Source: Candidatus Hydrogenedentota bacterium (lineage in GTDB: Bacteria > Hydrogenedentota > Hydrogenedentia > Hydrogenedentales > SLHB01). From it: DNA of 12,267 nt. The notes below the pieces were generated by a model. The model had not been told where the DNA came from. It ran no database searches and was given only the letters and a program-made list of their open reading frames with translations. Of the stretch, positions 7,031 through 12,267 are shown one piece after another (within the stretch, counting starts at the first letter, position 1; each line of letters begins with the position of its first letter). A program made the translations under genes and the position numbers. The DNA is taken from positions 1-12,267 of the forward strand of contig DUZM01000080.1 in NCBI GenBank assembly GCA_013349485.1. Direction: 5' to 3'.

Positions 7031-7135
7031 CGAATCCCAAAGTTGGCCCTTGATGCACAAGGCGTCCGCTGGTGGGCGGCGTCGAATGCCGCAGGGCGCC
7101 GCGCACAATCCAGACAGAGAGGCGCCGCCGCTACA

Positions 7136-9196
7136 ATGCCAGACACCAACAAACCCGCGTTTGACCGCCCCGTCGACTGTGTCTCGGGCATCGGGCCGAA
7201 AAGCGCCGCGCTGCTCGCAAACCTCGGGATCGTCACGGTGCGCGACCTCCTTTTTCACTTCCCGCGGGACTACCAAGATCGGAGGCATGTTACGCCGATT
7301 GCCAACGCAACCGAGGGCGATGCGGTTACGGTCGAGGCCGAAGTGGTCCGCGCACGCATGGTGCGGCTGCGAAGACGGATGTCGCTTGCCGAAGTCACTA
7401 TTCGCGACGGCACGGGGGAGATGAAGGCCACCTGGTTTGGCCGGGGGTTCCTGGCCAAGGCGTTCCGCCCCGGCGTTAAGGCCTTATTCAGCGGCCCCGT
7501 GGGGAAATACAACGGCCTCGCACTGAAGAATCCCGACTATGAGATCCTCTCCGGGGACGAAGAGGACCGCCTTCACACGGGCCGTATCGTGCCGATATAC
7601 AGACTTACGGAGAAAGTCACCCAGCGCATGTTACGGCGCTGGGTGTTCGCTGCACTCGATGCGTTCGGCCGTCACGCGCCCGAAACGCTGCCAAAAGACC
7701 TCTGCAGTCGGCACGGGTATCCGCCCGCGGCCGAGGCCCTGCAAACGGTGCATTTCCCGGACAGCCTCGATGCGGCCCGCGCCGCCCGAAACCGGTTCGC
7801 CTATGAGGAACTCTTGGGCATCCAAATCGGCGTGCTCAGCGTTCGCGCGGGCCGGCACAGCGAGGAAACGGGCATCCGTCACGTCGTCGACGGTCCCGGA
7901 CTCGCCGCGTTCCGCGCTTCGTTGCCGTTCGCCTTGACCTCGGCCCAATCGCGATGCGTGGCCGACATCCTGGAAGACATGGCCTCGCCTCGGCCGATGG
8001 TCCGACTCCTTCAAGGCGACGTGGGTTGCGGCAAGACCGTGGTTGCGTTGCACGCCGTTGTCGCGGCCGCCGACGGCGGGTTTCAGACGGCGCTGATGGC
8101 GCCCACCGAGATCCTCGCCGAGCAACACGCACTCGTGTTGCGCGAATGGCTTGCGCCCCTCGACCTCGAGGTAATGCTCCTCACCGGCTCGACGCGCGGC
8201 GCCTCGAAGACGCGGCGTGCCGTTGCCGCGGGCAAATGCCCCGTGGTCGTAGGAACGCACGCGCTCATACAGGAGAAGACCGAGTTTCACAACCTTGGGT
8301 TGGCCATTATCGACGAGCAACACCGGTTCGGCGTCCTGCAACGAGGCCGGCTCGTCGAGAAAGGCCTGAATCCAGACATGCTCCACATGACGGCCACGCC
8401 GATTCCGCGCACGCTCGCCATCACCGTGTACGGCGGCATGGACGTCTCCGTAATCGACGAGTTGCCACCGGGCAGGCAGCCGGTTCGCACCCGCCTCGTG
8501 GCCCCCGAGAAGGTCGCCGAATTGTACGCCTATGTCTGCGACCAAGCGCGGGCCGGACGCCAAACCTACTTCATCTGCCCACTTGTCGAAGAATCGGACA
8601 AACGCGAGCTGAAGGCCGTCACGACCCATTACGACGAATTGTCTGCGGGGCTCTTCGCCGATCTCCGGACGGCCCTTATCCACGGCCGACTGCCCGGACC
8701 CGAGAAAGACGCCGTCATGCACGGGTTCAAATCCGGCGAGATCGATGTCCTTTTCTCGACCACGGTGATCGAAGTCGGCATCGACGTGCCCAACGCTACC
8801 ACCGTAATCATCGAGGATGCCGCGCAATTCGGGCTGACCCAGCTCCACCAACTCCGCGGCCGTATCGGGCGCGGCCCCGAACAGTCCCATTGCTTTCTCC
8901 TCGGCGACCCAAAAACCGACGACGGAAAGCGCAGACTCGAGGCCATGTGCGCGACCCACAGCGGGTTCGACATCGCCGAGGAAGACCTCAAACTCCGCGG
9001 CCCAGGCGAGTTCCACGGCGTGCGGCAGGCCGGGCTGAGCGACCTCCGGGCCGCAGACCTTGTCCGCGACGTCCGCATACTCGATCAGGCCCGGCGCGAC
9101 GCCCTCGAGATCCTCGAGCGCGATCCGCGCCTCGAAGACCCAATCCACGCCCACCTGGCCGACGTCGCGCGCCGGTTCCAGTCAATCAACGCATGA
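7136..9196 (+). CDS. recG: ATP-dependent DNA helicase RecG
   Basis: The protein has 686 residues, close to the ~690 usual for RecG. It remodels stalled replication forks and branch-migrates Holliday junctions in the cytoplasm. An N-terminal helix-hairpin-like start (SGIGPKSAALLANLGI, 17-32) leads into the OB-fold wedge (~60-140, with KATWFGRGFL at 97-106). Then come the superfamily 2 helicase motifs: Walker A GDVGCGKT (294-301), DEQH (393-396) in IIDEQHRFGVLQR, TATPIPRT (419-426), EVGIDVPNA (546-554) and QLHQLRGRIGRG (569-580). RecG-typical FDIAEEDLKLRGPGEFHG follows at 611-628. The frame opens further upstream to 6875, but those 87 residues are not RecG-like and overlap a promoter, so I place the start at ATG 7136. 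Its ribosome site is weak (AGAGAGG ~14 nt upstream). No terminator is evident after the stop. Confidence 0.97.
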   Translation: MPDTNKPAFDRPVDCVSGIGPKSAALLANLGIVTVRDLLFHFPRDYQDRRHVTPIANATEGDAVTVEAEVVRARMVRLRRRMSLAEVTIRDGTGEMKATWFGRGFLAKAFRPGVKALFSGPVGKYNGLALKNPDYEILSGDEEDRLHTGRIVPIYRLTEKVTQRMLRRWVFAALDAFGRHAPETLPKDLCSRHGYPPAAEALQTVHFPDSLDAARAARNRFAYEELLGIQIGVLSVRAGRHSEETGIRHVVDGPGLAAFRASLPFALTSAQSRCVADILEDMASPRPMVRLLQGDVGCGKTVVALHAVVAAADGGFQTALMAPTEILAEQHALVLREWLAPLDLEVMLLTGSTRGASKTRRAVAAGKCPVVVGTHALIQEKTEFHNLGLAIIDEQHRFGVLQRGRLVEKGLNPDMLHMTATPIPRTLAITVYGGMDVSVIDELPPGRQPVRTRLVAPEKVAELYAYVCDQARAGRQTYFICPLVEESDKRELKAVTTHYDELSAGLFADLRTALIHGRLPGPEKDAVMHGFKSGEIDVLFSTTVIEVGIDVPNATTVIIEDAAQFGLTQLHQLRGRIGRGPEQSHCFLLGDPKTDDGKRRLEAMCATHSGFDIAEEDLKLRGPGEFHGVRQAGLSDLRAADLVRDVRILDQARRDALEILERDPRLEDPIHAHLADVARRFQSINA

Positions 9197-9266
9197 TCGG
9201 TTCAAGCGGCCATTCGTATCGCGCCGGTTCGGGGCCCGCGCCCATTCCTTACAACGCCCGATCGGC

Positions 9267-9350
9267 AGTCAGAAGACAGGAGACAGGAGACAGGAGTCAG
9301 AAGACAGGAGACAGGAGACAGGGGACAAGGGATAGAAGACAGGGGACAGG
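9267..9350. repeat. Purine-rich tandem repeat
   Basis: A 28-bp unit beginning AGTCAGAAGACAGG is present twice, exactly, at 9267-9294 and 9295-9322. A decayed third copy runs to ~9350. Within the unit a 6-7-bp motif (GACAGGA) recurs. From memory, repeats of this 'gacaggagacagg' type occur in many environmental bacterial genomes. No gene is associated with it. Confidence 0.85.
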
Positions 9351-9359
9351 GGATTCTTG

Positions 9360-9369
9360 CCTGCGCAGG
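9360..9369. repeat. CCTGCGCAGG palindrome
   Basis: A perfect 10-bp palindrome is set in GGGGATTCTTGCCTGCGCAG followed by GAACGACA. It resembles one half of the widespread intergenic repeats of the form 'ggattccTGCCTGCGCAGGaatgac'. It directly follows the tandem repeat. Confidence 0.5.
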
Positions 9370-9588
9370 AACGACAATAGAATGCGGAACAGGTGTCCGG
9401 AGAGATGGCGCAAGTGTTTGCCGCACCGGCACTTCCCCTGGTATGATGGGTTTGTGCAGGACTGGGATGGATGCAGGTTGCCGATTGGCTGAGCGCTCGA
9501 GGTAAAGCCATGCGCTACGTTCTTCTCAATCGTGGCGGAAAAGGCGTCACAAGCCCAGTGGATAGACTTCGAAGCGAGGATCATATAC

Positions 9589-9712
9589 AGTCTGGATAAC
9601 ACCCCTGCCGATGGGCGGAATGGCGGCAAGACCTTGTGCCTGCATCCCTTACGCGAAGCTGGTCATGGGGTGATATCCAGACTCTCCCCGGCCTTTCGGG
9701 GGTATATCCAGA
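9589..9712 (+). repeat. Small inverted and direct repeats upstream of the propeller gene
   Basis: AGTCTGGATA (9589-9598) is reverse-complemented at 9674-9683, and TATCCAGA recurs directly at 9705-9712. Between the last two lies a CCCCG/CGGGG hairpin (9686-9690 / 9697-9701) with a 6-nt loop. No T-run follows, so it is not a clear terminator. The arms do not have attC layout. Confidence 0.5.
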
Positions 9713-10783
9713 TTGGATACTCATTGTTGGCCAAGACTAAAGGACAGAAGCCCTATAAATAGGCGGAAGTTCCTATATGTGGTCGGCTGTGTTGAGGTGG
9801 GGTCGGTCTTAGGTAGTTGCGCCCGCGAGAGGAAGAGCGTGGACACGAAGAGGACGCCGTTTGAGCTAACGGTTGAGTGGAATGTTTTTGCCCTGCTGCC
9901 GAACAGGCAGATCAGCCAGATTTCTCCGAGTGGCGGAAGGTTCCATTTGCCATGCATTCATCCTTCCGGCGAAGTGGTGGTATTTCAGGGCGGGCTGTTT
10001 CACGAGAGATTGAGGATTTGGCGGGCGAAGATTGCTTGTGGCGCCTTGTCGCCCTTAACCTCCCCCCAAGCAAACAGCTGGATGCCGGCGTACTCCTGGA
10101 AGGGAGATGTAATCGTCTTCGCATCTGATATTCCCATGAGCAAGAAGATTCGGCGGATTGCCGAGATGCCTTTGTGGTTACCGCCTGAAGGCTACACGGT
10201 AAATCTGTTTGTCATGGATTCCGACGGCAAGGATATCCGACAAATCACTGTCGGCGATTGTCAGGATCTCCGTCCTGCACTCAGTCCTGATGGACGTCAT
10301 GTTGCCTTTTGCTCCAATAGGACCGGGACGTGGAAAATCTGGGTCGTTCCTTCAGATGGCAACGCTAATCCTAGTCTTCTGAAAGGATCCTATGAATGGG
10401 CGATGCGTCCATGGTATGCAAGAGATGGTCAATCTCTGTTTTTTCACACTGATGTCGATGGGCGTCATAGGATTTGTCGATACTGGTTAGTGGATGGCCA
10501 GATAAAGCCTCTCCCGAATGACGACGAAGGAATGAGCCACGGCGCTTCAGCAAGTGCTAATGGCGGTTCCCTATTGATGCACTCAACAAAGGGCGGCGGA
10601 AGTCGGATATGGCGATTGCCGCTTGACGGATCTCCCGCTGAGGAGATTCGGACTCCCGGCTTCAAACTTGCAGGCCACGCAACGGAAGGGAATAATGGCG
10701 TTGTCGTTTTCGACAGTCCGAATAAGCTGCCCTCCGCGGCCAAGGGGCGTGAACGAGGCCAACCATTGCGTTCAGCGGACTGA
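9713..10783 (+). CDS. TolB-like beta-propeller (PD40) protein, probable Tat-exported lipoprotein
   Basis: The protein has up to 356 residues from a TTG at 9713. Near the N-terminus a twin-arginine signal is visible: NRRKFLYVVG (16-25) followed by VLGSC (32-36), an acceptable lipobox with Cys36. Several propeller-blade repeats of the TolB/WD40-like type follow: IHPSGEVVVFQG (82-93), LRPALSPDGRHVAF (186-199) then SNRTGTWKIWVVPSDG (201-216), and WYARDGQSLFFHTDVDG (234-250). Its role is unknown; such proteins usually bind partners or ligands outside the membrane. The start is uncertain. The natural start for this signal would be codon 9755, 10 nt after an AAGGA, but that codon is ATA, not ATG. 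The stop TGA lies inside the loop of attC1, so the last ~9 residues are attC-derived. Composition is less GC-rich than recG. Confidence 0.75.
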   Translation: MDTHCWPRLKDRSPINRRKFLYVVGCVEVGSVLGSCARERKSVDTKRTPFELTVEWNVFALLPNRQISQISPSGGRFHLPCIHPSGEVVVFQGGLFHERLRIWRAKIACGALSPLTSPQANSWMPAYSWKGDVIVFASDIPMSKKIRRIAEMPLWLPPEGYTVNLFVMDSDGKDIRQITVGDCQDLRPALSPDGRHVAFCSNRTGTWKIWVVPSDGNANPSLLKGSYEWAMRPWYARDGQSLFFHTDVDGRHRICRYWLVDGQIKPLPNDDEGMSHGASASANGGSLLMHSTKGGGSRIWRLPLDGSPAEEIRTPGFKLAGHATEGNNGVVVFDSPNKLPSAAKGRERGQPLRSAD

Positions 10784-10807
10784 CGCCGCTGACGCATAAC
10801 GTTAGAC
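10757..10807 (+). other. attC1: integron-type recombination site after the propeller gene
   Basis: The layout is GGCCAAC (10757-10763, 6 of 7 to RYYYAAC), CAT, left arm (10767-10778), 7-nt loop ACTGACG, right arm (10786-10796), TAAC and GTTAGAC (10801-10807, a full match to GTTRRRY). The arms pair at 11 positions with one extra T (10772) left out in the left arm. This reproduces the extrahelical-base asymmetry of attC sites, where L'' carries the extra base. The outer R boxes pair at 5 of 7. At 51 bp it is short for an attC. Cleavage would be expected after G10801. Confidence 0.75.
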
Positions 10808-10809
10808 TG

Positions 10810-11373
10810 ATGAAAAAACCGGCGTCAATATACGTGATCGGGTGGTTGTTCGTTGCAGTCGGCACGCTGACGGGCTGCGCGGCCTTTCGACGTACGCTAG
10901 TATCGTTGGTGCTTACGGACGAAACCCTTGCTCATATGCGTGAATTTGAGGGAAAAGGTCTGCAGGCAGATGATCCCCGGGCTATAGATCTGGGATGGCG
11001 TTTGAGCTTTTCTATGGTTGAGTACGTGAAGCTTGTGGCTGTTGTCAAGTTTTTCGTTGCAGTATCGGCCATCCTGGGCGGGGTCGCCTTCCTGCGCCTA
11101 CGTTCGTGGTCCAGATACTTACTTCAGGCCTTATGCTGGCTCTGGATAGTCTACGCCGTGGGGTTCAGCGTTCCCCTTCTACGGTCGGTCCCTCCCGTCG
11201 CGTTTTGGGGTGCCCTGGACTGGAAGGCAGGGACATACTTCATGCTCACTTTAGTGACGGGTTTGCTGATGCTCGCAGGCTTTATCGTACCCGCTGTGGT
11301 CATCATCTTCGCGCTGCGCGGTCAGACCGTTGGCGGCGCCATGACGCCCGATAGCAAAGAAGCGGCAGTCTAA
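10810..11373 (+). CDS. Unknown four-helix membrane protein (cassette gene)
   Basis: The protein has 187 residues with hydrophobic segments near 7-24, 73-96, 102-122 and 143-168, and a charged loop at 36-66. I do not recognise the family. The first segment ends LTGC (20-23), which fits a lipobox, but the later helices make an ordinary integral membrane protein more likely. The ATG lies only 2 nt after the GTTAGAC core of attC1 and has no Shine-Dalgarno. It may depend on re-initiation from the propeller gene, whose stop is 27 nt upstream. Its own stop TAA is embedded in the first box (GTCTAAC) of attC2, a typical cassette arrangement. Gene plus attC2 would make a cassette of ~610 bp (10802-11415). 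Confidence 0.8.
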   Translation: MKKPASIYVIGWLFVAVGTLTGCAAFRRTLVSLVLTDETLAHMREFEGKGLQADDPRAIDLGWRLSFSMVEYVKLVAVVKFFVAVSAILGGVAFLRLRSWSRYLLQALCWLWIVYAVGFSVPLLRSVPPVAFWGALDWKAGTYFMLTLVTGLLMLAGFIVPAVVIIFALRGQTVGGAMTPDSKEAAV

Positions 11374-11421
11374 CCAGCGGATCGAGCCGGACTAGCGCCG
11401 CTCATCCGCAAACCGTTCCGC
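11368..11421 (+). other. attC2: integron-type recombination site after the membrane-protein gene
   Basis: GTCTAAC (11368-11374) matches RYYYAAC fully and contains the stop codon of the preceding gene. The left arm (11377-11390) pairs with the right arm (11398-11409) at 12 positions, leaving two extra C bases (11383, 11388) unpaired in the left arm. The loop is ACTAGCG, 7 nt and nearly that of attC1. The right core at 11415-11421 is GTTCCGC: the GTT is kept, but two of the three R positions are C. This may be a degenerate site. Confidence 0.65.
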
Positions 11422-11430
11422 GAAACAAAG

Positions 11431-11958
11431 ATGAATCCGACAATTCGCAAAGCAGAGGCCCGAGACATTCCGGCGATTCAGCACCTCTACAGGCAATTGG
11501 ATGGCCACCACGTGGAGCTGCTTCCCAGGGTTTTCCAGCCAGTCGATGGCGACGCCCGGGGCGATGACGTTGTTCAGAAGTGGATTGATCGGGATGACGC
11601 TGACTACCTACTGGCAGAACTGAATGGCAAAGTTGTGGGATTTGTCAACGTCCAGAGATCGACTCATCCGAGGTACCCGATGTTCCGGCCTCATGACTTC
11701 GCGATGATCGAGAACGCAGTGGTGGACAAACCGTACCGAGGCAAAGGGATCGGCAGAGCTCTGTTCGACGCCGCCATCGAGTGGGCAAGAGACCACGGTC
11801 TTCGGCATGTTCAGACGACCGTATGGCACGAGAACGCTGGAGCCAGAGGATTCTACCTCAACCAGGGATTCCGCCCCATGACCGTGAGACTTGAACTGGA
11901 CACAGGAGGAGGCGCAGAACCATCGGCTGCAAGGGACACGGACAAGCCACGCGCCTGA
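11431..11958 (+). CDS. GNAT family N-acetyltransferase (cassette gene)
   Basis: The protein has 175 residues. The N-terminal part (TIRKAEARDIPAIQHLYRQL, 4-23) is the usual first strand and helix. Acetyl-CoA motif A is AVVDKPYRGKGIGRALFDAA (96-115), with the R/QxxGxG/A pyrophosphate loop at R103-G108. Motif B includes NAGARGFYLNQGFRPM (135-150). These enzymes acetylate an amine on small molecules or proteins; the substrate cannot be inferred. Residues after ~155 (GGGAEPSAARDTDKPRA) are low in conservation because this stretch of DNA is also the left half of attC3. The start at 11431 has no clear Shine-Dalgarno and lies 57 nt after the previous stop and 9 nt past attC2. GNAT genes are among the commonest integron cassette contents. 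Confidence 0.93.
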   Translation: MNPTIRKAEARDIPAIQHLYRQLDGHHVELLPRVFQPVDGDARGDDVVQKWIDRDDADYLLAELNGKVVGFVNVQRSTHPRYPMFRPHDFAMIENAVVDKPYRGKGIGRALFDAAIEWARDHGLRHVQTTVWHENAGARGFYLNQGFRPMTVRLELDTGGGAEPSAARDTDKPRA

Positions 11959-11973
11959 GCCGTAACGTTAGAA
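11914..11973 (+). other. attC3: integron-type recombination site overlapping the end of the GNAT gene
   Basis: The layout is GCAGAAC (core AAC kept, two Y positions lost), CAT, left arm 11924-11934, 19-nt loop, right arm 11954-11962, TAAC and GTTAGAA (11967-11973, 6 of 7 to GTTRRRY). The arms pair at 9 positions, with extra G (11929) and A (11932) unpaired in the left arm. Spacers CAT and TAAC and the GTTAGA core are identical to attC1. Only the core AAC/GTT pairs in the outer boxes. Confidence 0.65.
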
Positions 11974-11984
11974 AGAGAGATGGG

Positions 11985-12267
11985 ATGGAATTCCAGTACG
12001 TGACAATTGCAGTATCAGACCTAGAACACTCGAGAGCATTCTACGAAGATATTCTCGGATTCAAGCCTAACCTTGCTAGTGAGAGATGGCAGAGTTACGA
12101 GATCGAAGGAAACGCTGGATTCGGCATCAATGAGGACGCAAACACGAAACGAGTTCATTGTTCCGACATCATCAACTTCTCGCTACTCGACATCGATTCT
12201 TTGTGGGAGAAGGTACGGGATCATGTCCGTGTGGAAATTCCTCCTCAAGTCATGCCCTGGGGTACTC
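11985..12267 (+). CDS. VOC / glyoxalase-fold protein, 5' part (continues beyond window)
   Basis: The first 94 codons are present and the 3' end lies outside the window. FQYVTIAVSDLEHSRAFYED (3-22) followed by ILGFKP is the classic first beta-alpha unit of the vicinal oxygen chelate fold, as in glyoxalase I, bleomycin-resistance and fosfomycin-resistance proteins. The position of the usual first metal-binding histidine, five residues before the V of the VSD, holds Tyr5. The protein may therefore bind no metal or use another ligand, as bleomycin-binding-type members do. The ATG at 11985 has AGAGAG/GGG 4-13 nt upstream and starts 11 nt after attC3. VOC proteins are frequent integron cassette genes. 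The function is otherwise open. Confidence 0.88.
   Translation, partial: MEFQYVTIAVSDLEHSRAFYEDILGFKPNLASERWQSYEIEGNAGFGINEDANTKRVHCSDIINFSLLDIDSLWEKVRDHVRVEIPPQVMPWGT

Larger units (their letters stand above)
6365..7135. other. Non-coding region between divergent DUF58 and recG genes
   Basis: This 771-bp gap holds the candidate small RNA with promoter and terminator (6630-6786, minus strand) and a TATAAT box for recG (7025-7030, plus strand). Between 6365 and 6629 I recognise nothing firm. A 51-codon frame ending in the ATGA overlap with the DUF58 start (6516-6361, minus) has no ribosome site and low-complexity Arg/Gly/Ala composition. 6787-7000 also shows nothing recognisable. Confidence 0.55.
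9197..9712. other. Non-coding, repeat-bearing junction between recG and the cassette array
   Basis: This 516-bp gap holds the 28-bp tandem repeat (9267-9350), a short GC palindrome (9360-9369) and a set of small inverted repeats around 9589-9712. Frames crossing it read Arg/Gln/Thr/Gly repeats or unremarkable short peptides; I find no credible gene. No GTTRRRY core with folded arms (attC) and no integrase gene is visible here. Confidence 0.6.

Noticed and set aside
6875..7135. An 87-residue N-terminal extension of RecG
   Set aside because: It is not RecG-like, would make the protein longer than the family, and overlaps a TATAAT promoter box at 7025.
9267..9350. A CRISPR array
   Set aside because: The units are directly adjacent without spacers, and no cas gene is present. 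It is a simple tandem repeat.
7954..9492. A 512-codon frame inside and beyond recG on the same strand
   Set aside because: It is a shifted frame of recG with extreme Arg/Pro content, running into the tandem repeat as Arg/Gln/Thr/Gly repeats. There are no motifs.
9686..9712. The CCCCG/CGGGG hairpin before the propeller gene as an attC or attI site
   Set aside because: The flanking sequences are direct, not inverted, repeats. No AAC/GTT core boxes frame the hairpin, and the nearest GTT (GTTGGCC at ~9725) fails the consensus.

Overview
This is bacterial DNA, read as part of a chromosome. It carries recG, an RNA-binding RRM protein, a DUF58/DUF4129 pair and a sugar-type periplasmic binding protein next to a Gfo/Idh/MocA oxidoreductase. 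Positions ~1-9200 are GC-rich, with bacterial promoters and Shine-Dalgarno sites. The mix of lipoprotein sugar-binding protein, Gfo/Idh/MocA enzyme and RRM protein fits an uncultured Planctomycetota/Hydrogenedentota-like or other environmental Gram-negative-type bacterium. That placement is inference; no marker gene here fixes the phylum.

Layout. 1-164 (+) is the C-terminal end of a sensor histidine kinase. 213-2260 (-) is a two-gene operon, oxidoreductase then substrate-binding lipoprotein, behind a TTGACA promoter. 2261-2818 is non-coding and holds a nested palindromic element. 2819-3103 (-) is an RRM protein with a candidate promoter far upstream. 3334-6364 (-) is a DUF58 protein followed by an overlapping multi-pass DUF4129 protein. 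6365-7135 is non-coding and holds a candidate small RNA with its own promoter and intrinsic terminator. 7136-9196 (+) is recG. 9197-9712 is repeat-bearing and non-coding.

From about 9713 to the right edge the character changes. Base composition is visibly less GC-rich, and four small genes lie tightly packed on the + strand: a TolB-like propeller protein, an unknown four-helix membrane protein, a GNAT acetyltransferase and a VOC/glyoxalase-fold protein cut by the window edge. Each of the three gene junctions carries a folded inverted repeat with the layout of an integron attC site: AAC core, left arm with extra unpaired bases, short loop, right arm, then a GTT core. I read this as a gene-cassette array starting just downstream of recG. 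No integrase gene or attI site is visible, so within this window it looks like a cluster of attC sites lacking an integrase (CALIN), or the end of a larger integron. This is the most noteworthy content here.

The other features worth a second look are the candidate sRNA at 6630-6750 (-), the nested palindrome at 2362-2606, the 28-bp tandem duplication at 9267-9322, and the ATA codon sitting where a Tat-lipoprotein start codon would be expected at 9755.
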